Below, piece by piece: positions 7,961 to 16,103 of a stretch of DNA of 64,000 bases. The position numbers were made by a program, and so were the translations under genes. Position 1 is the first letter of the stretch. Every line of letters begins with the position of its first letter. The notes below the pieces were generated by a model. The model did no database searches and was not told where the DNA came from. It saw only the letters and a list, made by a program, of their open reading frames with translations. The DNA comes from Aeromicrobium piscarium (lineage in GTDB: Bacteria; Actinomycetota; Actinomycetes; Propionibacteriales; Nocardioidaceae): assembly GCF_007421815.1 (NCBI RefSeq), contig NZ_VLNT01000001.1:356573-420572 (forward strand), written 5' to 3'.

Positions 7961-8881
7961 GTGTCCGGTGAGCTCGCCGCGTTCGAGGCTGAACGTGCGC
8001 GGCTCCTCGGGCTCGCGTACCGGCTGACGGGGAGCGTCGTCGATGCCGAGGACGTCCTCCAGGACGCCTGGCTCCGCTATGCCGCCGCTGACGGCATCGA
8101 ACGCCCCGCCGCCTGGCTGACCACCATCGTCACGCGGCTGTGTCTCGACCACCTCGGTGCGGCGAGTCGCCGACGCGAGACCTACGCCGGCACCTGGCTT
8201 CCCGAGCCGATCGTCACCGAGCCGCACGACCCGGCCGATCTGGCCGTCGTCGCCGACGAGGTCCGCTACGCCGGACTCGTCCTGCTCGACCGGCTCCCGG
8301 CGGATCAGCGGGTCGCCTTCGTCCTGCACGATGTCTTCGACATTCCGTTCGCGCAGATCGCCGAGATCCTCGGCACCACGGCGGCGAACGCCCGGCAGCT
8401 GGCGAGTCGGGGACGACGGACGATGGCCGAGGCGCCGCGCGAGTCCCCGGCGGCGGAGCATCGGGCAGCGGTCGAGGGACTGCTGCGGGCGCTGGAGCGC
8501 GGCGACGCCGCGGGGGTCGCGGAGGCCCTGCATTCGGACGTGACCGCCTATGGCGACTCCGGCGGTCTGACCCCCACGGCGGGCCGTCCGGTCGTCGGAC
8601 CCGAGCAGGTAGCGCGCTTCTTCCAGGGACTCGTGCGCCTGTACGGCGACGAGCGACTCGGCGCGATGCGGCTAGTGGAGGTCAACGGCCGGCTGGGACT
8701 CGTCACGCCGGGTACCGACGGCCGCTTCCCGGCCCGGGTGGCCGCCTTCAGCGTGGTCGAGGGGCGGGTGATCGGCACCTACGATGTGGCCCACCCGGAC
8801 AAGCTCCGCGGTGTCAGGCTTGCGGACTGGCATCCCACGGCACCCGACACGCCGAGCCGTCGGAGAAGCCCTGGCCGGTGA
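7961..8881 (+). CDS. ECF41-group sigma factor with C-terminal SnoaL-like domain (SigJ-like)
   Basis: 306 residues from GTG 7961. Sigma region 2 is at about residues 5-75 (AYRLTGSVVDAEDVLQDAWL) and region 4 at about 105-160 (LPADQRVAFVLHDVFDIPFA). A linker carrying the ECF41 signature WLPEPIVTEP follows region 2. The C-terminal ~130 residues form the fused SnoaL-like regulatory domain (YGDSGGLTPTAGRPVVGPEQ, LVEVNGRLGLV). ECF41 factors have no classical anti-sigma; the fused domain tunes activity. The next gene, on the opposite strand, is the usual CMD-family target, and its promoter matches the ECF41 consensus exactly. The two genes overlap tail to tail by 68 bp. The gene starts 7 bp after ideR. 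Confidence 0.93.
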   Translation: MSGELAAFEAERARLLGLAYRLTGSVVDAEDVLQDAWLRYAAADGIERPAAWLTTIVTRLCLDHLGAASRRRETYAGTWLPEPIVTEPHDPADLAVVADEVRYAGLVLLDRLPADQRVAFVLHDVFDIPFAQIAEILGTTAANARQLASRGRRTMAEAPRESPAAEHRAAVEGLLRALERGDAAGVAEALHSDVTAYGDSGGLTPTAGRPVVGPEQVARFFQGLVRLYGDERLGAMRLVEVNGRLGLVTPGTDGRFPARVAAFSVVEGRVIGTYDVAHPDKLRGVRLADWHPTAPDTPSRRRSPGR

Positions 8882-9398
8882 TGCCCAGGGCGTGGTTCAT
8901 GCGCGCACGCTGGTTCTCGTGGGCGATCTGGTAGACGAGGTCCAGCACCCCGCGGTCGCCCAGTCGGTCCCGCAGAGGGGTCAGCAGCTCCGTCGCCTCG
9001 GCGGGCGGCGTGGCCGTCATCGCATCGGAGAGACGGATCACCTGTCGCTCGAGCTCCGTATAGGCCGGCGACGTCTCGAAGTCGTCGATCTCGCGCAGCC
9101 GGACGGTGTCCAGTCCGTCGAGACGTTGCAGCATCGCGCCGAAGTCGACACACCAGGAACAGCCCACGGTCCAGGCCGTGCGGTAGACGGCGAGCTGAAC
9201 GAGGGCGCTCGGGGCAGCGCCGGTCGCGCGTTCGAGGGCAAGCTCGTGGACGAGATTCGTCCACAGCAGTCCGGTGTGCCGCGCCGCCACCGCGAAGGGC
9301 TCGGGGACTTCGCCGAACCGGCGACGAGCGATGCGGTACACGAGCCGGGTGAGCGGGTTCGCCTCCGCCGGCCGAAGAGCGGGGATGGTCGGGGTCAT
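8814..9398 (-). CDS. Carboxymuconolactone decarboxylase (AhpD-like) family protein, ECF41 target
   Basis: 194 residues, an all-helical CMD/AhpD-fold protein. The redox pair CxxC is at about residues 81-84 (TVGCSWCVDFGAM) with downstream acidic and His residues as in AhpD-like peroxidases. Members linked to ECF41 sigma factors are called COE partners (carboxymuconolactone decarboxylase, oxidoreductase or epimerase). A Shine-Dalgarno GAGGAGG precedes the ATG at 9398. The 3' end overlaps the end of the sigma factor gene by 68 bp on the other strand. The likely role is redox or peroxide chemistry, but the substrate is not known for this subgroup. Confidence 0.88.
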   Translation of the reverse strand: MTPTIPALRPAEANPLTRLVYRIARRRFGEVPEPFAVAARHTGLLWTNLVHELALERATGAAPSALVQLAVYRTAWTVGCSWCVDFGAMLQRLDGLDTVRLREIDDFETSPAYTELERQVIRLSDAMTATPPAEATELLTPLRDRLGDRGVLDLVYQIAHENQRARMNHALGITGQGFSDGSACRVPWDASPQA

Positions 9399-9426
9399 GG
9401 TGTCCTCCTCGAGATGTCACCTCCTT

Positions 9427-9453
9427 GACGACACAGCCTGCCCTGATGTGACA
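9427..9453 (-). promoter_or_regulatory. ECF41-type promoter of the CMD-family gene
   Basis: On the minus strand the sequence reads TGTCACA (9453-9447), 16 bases, then CGTC (9430-9427). This is an exact match to the published ECF41 consensus TGTCACA-N16-CGTC. It lies 28 bp before the ATG of the CMD-family gene, whose expected regulator (the ECF41 factor) is the neighbouring gene. Confidence 0.9.
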
Positions 9454-9473
9454 GCCAGGACACGACGGCGCCG

Positions 9474-10763
9474 TCAGCCGAGCCAAGCCAGCGGTGTCGC
9501 GGGCATCCCGCTCGACCCGTCGTCGGCGGGCTTGACCAGGAGGAGCTGATCGACACCCATGCGGTTCTGTTCGAAGGCCAGCGCTCCGCCCGCCAGGTAG
9601 AGCCGCCACACGCGTGCGGTCTCCTCCCCGAGCAGGTCGACGGCCTGAGACCAGCGGCGTTCCAGGTTGTCCGCCCAGAAGGCCACCGTCCGCGGATAGT
9701 GCTCGCGGAGGGCCTGGACATCGCGGATCTCCAGGCCGGCTCCCGCGAAGAGCTCCAGCGTGCGGTGCAGCGGCTTCATATGCATGTCCGGCGCGATGTA
9801 CGTCTCGATGAAGGGGCCTCCGCCGGGATGCTCACCGGTGCGTGACATCTGCTGCACGAGGGCTCGCCCGCGCGGACGCAGATAGCGGTGGATGGCGCCG
9901 GCGAAGTCGACGTACTCCTCGTCTCCGACATGCTCGCCCATCTCGATCGACGAGACCGCGTCGACGCTGCCGGCCTCCAGCGCCAGATCGCGGTAATGGC
10001 GCAGGCTCACGTCCACCCGGTCGCCGATGCCCCGCTCGGCGGCGACCGCCGTGACGTGATCGCGCTGCTCGCTGCTGAGCGTCACTCCGGTCACGGTGAC
10101 CCCGTAGTGCTCGGCGGCGTGCAGTGTCAGCGAGCCCCACCCACAGCCGATGTCCAGCAGACGCATGCCGGGTCGCAGGCCGAGCTTGCGGCACACGAGG
10201 TCGAGCTTCGCGCGCTGAGCTTCGGCCAAGGTCATGCCCTCCGCCGAGAAGTAGGCACACGAGTAGGCCATCGTCTCGTCCATGAGCAGGCGATAGAACT
10301 CATTGGAGATGTCGTAGTGATGGGAGATCGCGGCACGGTCGCGCTCGGCTGAGTGCACCTCGCCGGTCAGTGCCGACTCGGCCGCCGGGGGAGCGGGGCG
10401 AGGGCCGATCGCCCCGAGGCGCAGGGCGAGGACGGCGGCGCGTGCGACGGTACCGGGACGGACGCGGAGCCGCGCCGCGCGTGGATCCCGGGCGCGAGCT
10501 TCGTCGACGGCCGACCACACGTGGCGGAGGGCGTCGGCGAGCTCCATCCCCTCGACGTCCAGCTCACCGGTGACGTAGGCGCGCGCCGCCCCCAGCTCGC
10601 CGGGCCGGTAGAGCAGATGTCGTACGGCCCGGCGGGAATGGAGCACCACGAGCGGCGCGTCCGCGGGGCCGTGCTCCTGGCCGTTCCAGAGCCGGATCCG
10701 TAGGGGCGCCTCGAAGCCGAGGGCGTCGCTGAGCAGTCGGTACACGCGGGAGGCGGAGGACAC
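9474..10763 (-). CDS. Cyclopropane-fatty-acyl-phospholipid synthase family methyltransferase
   Basis: 429 residues from GTG 10763. The N-terminal part (about 1-120) carries the lipid-associated region typical of CFA synthases. The SAM-binding methyltransferase domain begins near residue 195 with motif I LLDIGCGWGSLTLHAAEHYG, and HYDISNEFYRLLMDETMAYS at about residues 148-167 is a family hallmark. YSCAYF, SIEMGEHVG and FVETYI-like segments follow. The enzyme would transfer a methylene or methyl group from SAM to an unsaturated acyl chain of a phospholipid at the membrane. It is longer than mycolic acid cyclopropane synthases (~290 residues), so a phospholipid CFA synthase or UfaA1-like role is more likely than mycolate modification. 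Confidence 0.88.
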   Translation of the reverse strand: MSSASRVYRLLSDALGFEAPLRIRLWNGQEHGPADAPLVVLHSRRAVRHLLYRPGELGAARAYVTGELDVEGMELADALRHVWSAVDEARARDPRAARLRVRPGTVARAAVLALRLGAIGPRPAPPAAESALTGEVHSAERDRAAISHHYDISNEFYRLLMDETMAYSCAYFSAEGMTLAEAQRAKLDLVCRKLGLRPGMRLLDIGCGWGSLTLHAAEHYGVTVTGVTLSSEQRDHVTAVAAERGIGDRVDVSLRHYRDLALEAGSVDAVSSIEMGEHVGDEEYVDFAGAIHRYLRPRGRALVQQMSRTGEHPGGGPFIETYIAPDMHMKPLHRTLELFAGAGLEIRDVQALREHYPRTVAFWADNLERRWSQAVDLLGEETARVWRLYLAGGALAFEQNRMGVDQLLLVKPADDGSSGMPATPLAWLG

Positions 10764-10828
10764 CCGTCCATCGTCGGGGCAGAGCGTTCTCTTCGCATCT
10801 CCTCAGCTTCGCCTGGCATGCTGTCGTC

Positions 10829-11326
10829 ATGGCTTTGCGTCCTCGCCTGCTCGGATGGTTCCACCGCACCGGCAGCGAGGTATTGGGCTGGACGCTGGTA
10901 GTGCTGGGACTCTTCATGCTCGTCCTACCCGGTCCGGGACTGCTCGGGCTCGTCGCCGGCGTGGCGTTGCTCGCCCGGCACTATCACTGGGCCCGCCGTT
11001 CCTTGGAGCCGCTGCACGCCAGGGCCATCGAGGCGGCCCGGTACGGGGTGGCCACCTGGCCGCGGATCATCCTCAGCGCGCTCGGTGCGGCCTGCGTGTT
11101 CGCGGTGGGGGTCGTGTGGTGGTCCGACATCCTCATCCCGGAGTTCTCGGTCTTCGGGCTCGAGTTCGGTCCGCGACTGCCCGCAGGGGGTCCGGTGACG
11201 GCCATCGGCATGTTCCTCTCAGCCGCGATCGCCTGGTTCCTGCTGGGCTACAGCGTGTGGAAGTACCGTTACGCGGTGGCCAGGATCGCGAGCAGGTCCC
11301 GCTCCGCCGAGGACGTCACCGACTGA
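10829..11326 (+). CDS. TIGR02611-type PGPGW membrane protein
   Basis: 165 residues with about four membrane segments (roughly residues 17-50, with the motif LPGPGLLGL between two hydrophobic halves, then 78-95 and 130-148). The PGPGxxxL motif and the length match the actinobacterial TIGR02611/putative transmembrane PGPGW family, whose function is unknown. It is divergent from the CFA synthase gene. Its 3' end overlaps the end of the topoisomerase gene by 58 bp on the other strand. Confidence 0.8.
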   Translation: MALRPRLLGWFHRTGSEVLGWTLVVLGLFMLVLPGPGLLGLVAGVALLARHYHWARRSLEPLHARAIEAARYGVATWPRIILSALGAACVFAVGVVWWSDILIPEFSVFGLEFGPRLPAGGPVTAIGMFLSAAIAWFLLGYSVWKYRYAVARIASRSRSAEDVTD

Positions 11327-12261
11327 CCCGGCACGGGGATCCGGTGGCGCGGATCGAGCGTGACGCCCTGCTCGAACAGGTCGACGATCCGCGGATCCAC
11401 ATAGGAGGACTTCGCGATGGCCGGCGTGTTGCCCAGATGCTCGGCCACCTCGCGCATGGCCGCCGGCGCCGCGCGTCGCCGGGACGTGGCCGTGGACGTG
11501 TCGGCATGGGCCAGTGAGAGGGCGGCGATGACGGTGCCTCGCCAGGTACGGAAGTCCTTCGCGGAGAAGTCCCCGCGCAGGACCTGCTTGATGTAGTCGT
11601 TGACGTGCTCGGCATTGAGATCGTGCCAACCGGAGCCGTCCCGCCATGCCAGCAGCTCCTCGCCGCCGCTGCGGCGCCGCAGCATGGGCAGGAGCGCGTC
11701 GGTGATGAGCGGATCGCTGACGGTGACATTGACCTCCTGCCCGGACTTCGCGGCATAGTCGAAGACGAGGCCGTCGGGCGAGGCGTGGACGTGCTCCTTG
11801 CGCACGGTGGTCAGGCCGAACGATCCGTTCTCGTCGGCGTAGCGGTCGGAGCCGACGCGGAACATGCCGAGGTCGAGCAGCGCGAAGACGGCGGCCTGCG
11901 CCTTCTGCAGTCCTTCGGCCTCGCGAAGCTGGCGACGGACGACGCGTCGCCGACGCAGCAGCGCCTCGGCGAAGTCGAGCATCCCCGCGAACTTCTCCCG
12001 GTCGCGATGCTCACACCACGTCGGGTGATAGAGGTACTGCCGGCGCCCGGCATCGTCGGTCCCGGTGGCTTGGAGGTGTCCGTTCTCGACGGGGCAGATC
12101 CACACCTCGCTCCAGGCCGGTGGTATGACCAGCTTCTTGCACCGCTCGACGTCGATCCCCGCGAGCGCCCGTCCGTTCTCGTCGAGGTAGCGGAAGCCCC
12201 GGCCCTGACGGACCCGTGTCCACCCCGGCATGGACGCCGAGACCCGACGCAGCCGGGTCAT
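11269..12261 (-). CDS. DNA topoisomerase IB (poxvirus-like type)
   Basis: 330 residues from the ATG at 12261 (MTRLRRVSASMPGWTRV), chosen because it begins 1 bp after the stop of the upstream acyltransferase gene and homology starts there. The family hallmarks are present: GIDVERCKKLVIPPAWSEVW near residue 36, ARTWRGT-like RTWRGT near residue 243, and the catalytic Tyr in KSSYVDPRIVDLF near residue 295. It relaxes supercoils through a 3'-phosphotyrosyl intermediate. Bacterial poxvirus-like type IB enzymes are accessory and scattered among actinobacteria. Probable operon with the acyltransferase. Confidence 0.9.
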   Translation of the reverse strand: MTRLRRVSASMPGWTRVRQGRGFRYLDENGRALAGIDVERCKKLVIPPAWSEVWICPVENGHLQATGTDDAGRRQYLYHPTWCEHRDREKFAGMLDFAEALLRRRRVVRRQLREAEGLQKAQAAVFALLDLGMFRVGSDRYADENGSFGLTTVRKEHVHASPDGLVFDYAAKSGQEVNVTVSDPLITDALLPMLRRRSGGEELLAWRDGSGWHDLNAEHVNDYIKQVLRGDFSAKDFRTWRGTVIAALSLAHADTSTATSRRRAAPAAMREVAEHLGNTPAIAKSSYVDPRIVDLFEQGVTLDPRHRIPVPGQSVTSSAERDLLAILATA

Positions 12262-12262
12262 C

Positions 12263-13351
12263 TCAGCGATCCCTCGACGCGGGGACGAGAGAGCGGAGCT
12301 GATGCTCGACGGCACGGCGTAGCCGGCCGCTGAAGGGCACGTCGACGCATCGGTAGAGGAGATAGGCCGCGAGGAACACCACGGCGACGGCGGCGAGCAT
12401 GGCCGGCCACGCGGCCCAGTCGTGGCGATGGAGCACCTCGATGACGTACCAGCCCAGACGCTCGTGGATGAGGTAGAGCGGATAGGTCAGGGCCCCGGCC
12501 GTGGTCAGCCACCCCCAGCGGACGTATTGCAGCCGCGTGCACGAGAAGGCCCAGATCATGACCACGCCGAGCAGCAGGATCACCGCGATGATCCCGCCCC
12601 TGGCGGTGATGTCGTCCGTTCGCGTCATGAATGCCGCGTACGGGCCGTTGCTCTGGTAGGCCATGAAGGCGAGATTGAAGCCGAGCGCCAGGGTCGTGTC
12701 TGGCCGGAACCGGCCGTCGAGGTGGACGAGGTAGAGCACCATGCCGATCGCGAAGAGCGGTGCGTAGTGCGGCATGAGGATCTCGGCGAGGACGTCTCCG
12801 CCGTTCTGCTGGGCGAGCGCGCCGAGGACCGGCCAGATCAGGACGAAGGCGAGGATCCGGTGCCGGGTGATGCCGATGAGCATGAACAGGGCGATCAGCA
12901 CGTAGAACTTGAGCTCCATGTAGAGCGTCCAGTAGATGCCGTCGATATTCTCCGCCCCGAAGGCGGAGTGCACCATCGTGAAGTTGAGCGCCCAGTCGTC
13001 CCATCCCAGATCCTCCGCCGGATCGGCGGGGAAGGAGGGACGGAGCGCGAAGACGATGAGGCCGGCGATGAGGACGGCGGCCCAGTACGTCGGGAACAGC
13101 CGGCCCACCCGTGAGCCGATGTAGTTCGGCAGATCTCGTCCCCAGGCGGTCATGAGGATGACGAAACCGCTGATCATGAAGAACAGGTAGACGCCGACGG
13201 CGGCATAGGTCGTGACGTGGGCGAACCACCCGAAGTCCTCGACCTGGCTCGGGTAGCGGCCCGTGTAGTGATAGAGGATGACCCCGATCGCGGCGGCGAT
13301 TCTCAGTCCGTCAAGCAGTCTCAGCCGTGGAGCCGGGGTCGTCGTACTCAC
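12263..13351 (-). CDS. Acyltransferase family 3 (OafA/YrhL-like) membrane protein
   Basis: 362 residues with about ten membrane segments. The acyltransferase-3 hallmarks are at the N-terminus: LDGLRIAAAIGVILYHY (with the conserved RxxA and His) and FFMISGFVILMTAWGRD near residue 58. Such proteins transfer acetyl or other acyl groups from the cytoplasm to surface polysaccharides or glycans. The acceptor cannot be told from the sequence. The upstream side faces the guanidine riboswitch and SMR gene, which are transcribed in the other direction. Confidence 0.88.
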   Translation of the reverse strand: MSTTTPAPRLRLLDGLRIAAAIGVILYHYTGRYPSQVEDFGWFAHVTTYAAVGVYLFFMISGFVILMTAWGRDLPNYIGSRVGRLFPTYWAAVLIAGLIVFALRPSFPADPAEDLGWDDWALNFTMVHSAFGAENIDGIYWTLYMELKFYVLIALFMLIGITRHRILAFVLIWPVLGALAQQNGGDVLAEILMPHYAPLFAIGMVLYLVHLDGRFRPDTTLALGFNLAFMAYQSNGPYAAFMTRTDDITARGGIIAVILLLGVVMIWAFSCTRLQYVRWGWLTTAGALTYPLYLIHERLGWYVIEVLHRHDWAAWPAMLAAVAVVFLAAYLLYRCVDVPFSGRLRRAVEHQLRSLVPASRDR

Positions 13352-13449
13352 GATCCGACCCTACGGTCAGCGCCAAGACCGGGCTCGCTGAACGCGAGGC
13401 GACCGCGTGGGCCGCGTGTGCCATCCTGGAATCAGGACCTTCCCGGTCC

Positions 13450-13490
13450 CCGGACGAGGAGAGCCGTACCCGGAGTGCGACAAGACGGCC
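13450..13490 (+). ncRNA. Guanidine-III (ykkC-III) riboswitch
   Basis: The blocks CCGGACGAGG (13450-13459), GCCGTACCCGG (13463-13473) and GACAAGACGGC (13479-13489) match the conserved core of the class III guanidine riboswitch in sequence and order. Spacing is one base longer in one loop than the Thermobifida fusca example as I recall it. The ribosome-binding site (GAGGGAG, 13494-13500) follows within a few bases, so ligand binding probably frees it for translation. The gene controlled is the SMR exporter at 13503. Confidence 0.9.
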
Positions 13491-13502
13491 ATCGAGGGAG
13501 TG

Positions 13503-13823
13503 ATGGTCGTGTCGTGGCTGATTCTCGTGGTGTCCGGTGTCTTCGAGGCCGTCTGGGCGACGGCGCTCGGCAGGTCCGAGGGGTTCACCCGCCTGGTTCC
13601 CACGGTGGTCTTCGGCGTCTCGGTCGTGATCAGCATGGGCGGCCTGGCCTGGGCGATGCGTGATCTGCCGACGGGCACCGCGTACGCGGTCTGGGTCGGA
13701 GTCGGCGCGAGCCTGACCGTGATCTATGCGATGGCGACCGGCGTCGAGCCGGTGTCGTTGGCCAAGATCCTGCTGCTGCTCGGCCTCGTGGGCTGCATCA
13801 TCGGGCTCAAGCTCGTGCAGTGA
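13503..13823 (+). CDS. sugE: Small multidrug resistance family guanidinium exporter (SugE/Gdx)
   Basis: 106 residues with four membrane helices, the full length of the family. The conserved Glu is in helix 1 (SGVFEAVWATALGRSEGF), and the segment after it (RSEGFTRLVPTV) is typical of the SugE/Gdx branch rather than the polyaromatic drug exporters. The WAMRDLPTGTAYAVWVGVGA segment is the usual helix 3 region. A guanidine-III riboswitch ends 13 bp upstream, strong support for guanidinium as substrate. ATG 13503 is taken as start; GTG 13500 is an alternative. It should work as an antiparallel dimer exchanging protons for guanidinium. Confidence 0.93.
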   Translation: MVVSWLILVVSGVFEAVWATALGRSEGFTRLVPTVVFGVSVVISMGGLAWAMRDLPTGTAYAVWVGVGASLTVIYAMATGVEPVSLAKILLLLGLVGCIIGLKLVQ

Positions 13824-13890
13824 GCACCGCCGGTGGGCGTGGTCGACGTCATCCTCATCGCGCTTGGCGGGAGGGGCGTCGCGGCGTATG

Positions 13891-13923
13891 GTTGACAAAG
13901 GTCAATTATTGATCTTGATCAAC
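13891..13923. promoter_or_regulatory. Two adjacent operator palindromes, probable MarR sites
   Basis: Two perfect inverted repeats lie side by side: TTGAC-AAAG-GTCAA (13892-13905) and TTGATC-TT-GATCAA (13909-13922). The pair also forms a larger, imperfect palindrome. This AT-rich patch is unlike its GC-rich surroundings. It ends 19 bp before the MFS gene, whose operon ends with a MarR repressor, so autoregulation of the efflux operon is likely. Confidence 0.75.
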
Positions 13924-13941
13924 TACTGAAAAGAGTGTGCT

Positions 13942-15588
13942 TTGGCTGAGTCGACGGCGCCATCGATGACGCATCGTGAAGTCCTGCGGGCCCTGTCCGG
14001 TCTGCTCATGGGAATGTTCGTGTCGATCCTCGCGGGGACGGTGGTCTCCACCTCATTGCCGCTGATCATCGCGGACCTCGGGGGATCCCAATCGTCGTAC
14101 ACCTGGGTGGTGACGGCGACGATGCTGGCGATGGCCGTGTCGACCCCGGTCTGGGGCAAGCTCGCCGACATCTTCAACCGCAAGCTGCTGATCCAGCTCG
14201 CGCTGACGATCTTCGTGCTCGGCTCGGCGGCGGCCGGCTTCTCGCACAGCACCGACTTCCTCATCGGGGCGCGCGTCGTCCAGGGACTGGGGGCCGGCGG
14301 CCTCGCCGCGTTGAGCCAGATCATCCTGGCCGACATCATCTCCCCGCGGGAGCGCGGTCGTTATGCGGGCCTGTTCGGGGCCGTCATGGCGGTCGGCTCG
14401 GTCGGCGGCCCGCTGCTCGGCGGCGTCATCACCGATGCCATCGGCTGGCGGTGGAACTTCTTCGTGGCGATGCCGGTCGCGATCGCCGCACTGATCATGC
14501 TGCAGCTGACGCTGCATCTGCCGAAGCACGACCGCCCCAAGCCGAAGATCGACTACCTCGGCGCCGTGTTCATCACCGCCGGCATCTCGATGCTGCTCAT
14601 CTGGGTGAGCTTGGTCGACCACAACTTCGCCTGGGCGTCGGTCGAGACCGCCTGGATGGTGGGCGGCTCGGTGCTGCTGCTCGTGCTGGCCGTGGTCACC
14701 GAGCTGCGCGTGGCCAACCCGCTCGTGCCGATGACGATGTTCCGCAATCGCACGTTCACCCTCACGGTGATCGCCAGCCTGGCGGTCGGGGTCCTGATGT
14801 TCGGCACGGCCGTCTTCCTGGCCCAGTACATGCAGCTCGCGCGTGGCGCGACGCCGACCGAGTCCGGGCTCCTCACGATCCCGATGATGGTGGGTCTGTT
14901 CACTGCGTCGACGGTCTTCGGCCAGGTCATCACCCGCACCGGCCGCTGGAAGCCGGTCATGGTCACCGGTGCCGTCACCGCGATCGTCGGCTCGGTCATG
15001 CTGGGTCGCCTCGACGGGGACTCGCCGATGTGGTTCGTCTCCCTCGCGATGCTGGTGCTCGGAGCAGGCCTGGGCATGCTCATGCAGAACCTCGTCCTCG
15101 TGGTCCAGAACTCGATCGCCGTGGAGAACCTCGGCGTCGCGACGAGCGCGGTGACCTTCTTCCGCACGATCGGTGGCACGGCGGGAGTGTCCGTGCTCGG
15201 ATCGGTGCTCGCGCTGCAGGTCAAGGACCGCATCGCCGAAGGCCTCGCCACCCTCGATCCGGAGCAGCAGGCGCAGGCCGCGCAGGCGCTCGGCGGCGGC
15301 ACCGTGCCCAAGATCGCCGACCTCCCACCCTCGATCGCGAGCGTCGTGGAGCACGCCTACGGATCGGCGATCGGGCACGTCTTCCTGCTCACCGTGCCGC
15401 TCGCGCTCGTGGCGCTCATCGCGATCGCGCTGCTGCCCAAGCAGGATCTCGGCACGTTGACGGCGGTCCAGGCCCGCGCGCAGGCCGAAGAGGTCGCCGC
15501 AGACATGGCGGGTATCGAAGGACCGCAGAAGACCGAGGAGCGCCGGGTGGACGACGATGAGGCGTCGCCCGCGACAATGAGGTCGTGA
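13942..15588 (+). CDS. MFS drug efflux transporter, DHA2 (EmrB/QacA) family, 14 TM
   Basis: 548 residues with about 14 membrane helices. Motif A is in VWGKLADIFNRKLL (about residues 71-84) and motif C in GAVMAVGSVGGPLLGGVITD (about 149-168). TTG 13942 is given as the start; ATG 13966 (MTHREVLRAL) is equally possible. It would export drugs or other amphiphiles using the proton gradient. The stop overlaps the GTG start of a MarR repressor gene, and two palindromic operators precede the gene. The cytoplasmic tail after the last helix is acidic. Confidence 0.92.
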   Translation: MAESTAPSMTHREVLRALSGLLMGMFVSILAGTVVSTSLPLIIADLGGSQSSYTWVVTATMLAMAVSTPVWGKLADIFNRKLLIQLALTIFVLGSAAAGFSHSTDFLIGARVVQGLGAGGLAALSQIILADIISPRERGRYAGLFGAVMAVGSVGGPLLGGVITDAIGWRWNFFVAMPVAIAALIMLQLTLHLPKHDRPKPKIDYLGAVFITAGISMLLIWVSLVDHNFAWASVETAWMVGGSVLLLVLAVVTELRVANPLVPMTMFRNRTFTLTVIASLAVGVLMFGTAVFLAQYMQLARGATPTESGLLTIPMMVGLFTASTVFGQVITRTGRWKPVMVTGAVTAIVGSVMLGRLDGDSPMWFVSLAMLVLGAGLGMLMQNLVLVVQNSIAVENLGVATSAVTFFRTIGGTAGVSVLGSVLALQVKDRIAEGLATLDPEQQAQAAQALGGGTVPKIADLPPSIASVVEHAYGSAIGHVFLLTVPLALVALIAIALLPKQDLGTLTAVQARAQAEEVAADMAGIEGPQKTEERRVDDDEASPATMRS

Positions 15589-16085
15589 ACATGCCGACGC
15601 CCGATCCGCTCGCCCAAGCCGACCCGCGGGTCGCCGAAGCGGTCGTGGCGGTCGAGGACGCCATGAGCGCCCTGGGTAGCCGCGTCCGGATCATCCTGCG
15701 CGACGCCGCGGGCCAGGTCGACGAGAATCTGCAGCCCTTCGGGCTGCGGATCCTGCGGATGCTGGAGCGCCACGGCGCGCAGTCGGCCGGTCAGCTCTCC
15801 GAGTGCCTCGAGGTCGACCCCAGCTCGACGAGCCGGCAGGTCCGCCAGCTCGTCGACCTGCGGCTCGTGGAGGTGACGGCCTCGGCATCGGACCGCCGGT
15901 CGCGCATCGTCGCGCTCACCGACTACGGCCACGAGCGGCTCGCGGCCATCGGGCCGTCGAGCCGGATCCTCATGCAGCGCGCGTTGAGCGAGTGGGATCT
16001 CGACGACCTGCAGCAGTTCGCGGCGTATCTCGAGCATCTCACCGATGCGACGGTGCCCCTTCCGCCCGCCGGCGAGCGGAACTGA
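15585..16085 (+). CDS. MarR family transcriptional regulator
   Basis: 166 residues. A winged helix-turn-helix spans about residues 55-115 (HGAQSAGQLSECLEVDPSST as recognition region, SDRRSRIVALTDYG as the wing), with dimerisation helices at both ends. The GTG at 15585 overlaps the stop of the MFS pump (GTGA), so the two are translationally coupled. The twin TTGAC/TTGATC palindromes upstream of the pump are the obvious operator. Expected to lift repression when it binds a pump substrate. Confidence 0.92.
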   Translation: MNMPTPDPLAQADPRVAEAVVAVEDAMSALGSRVRIILRDAAGQVDENLQPFGLRILRMLERHGAQSAGQLSECLEVDPSSTSRQVRQLVDLRLVEVTASASDRRSRIVALTDYGHERLAAIGPSSRILMQRALSEWDLDDLQQFAAYLEHLTDATVPLPPAGERN

Positions 16086-16103
16086 CCCGGCCTGGGTGAT
16101 GCG

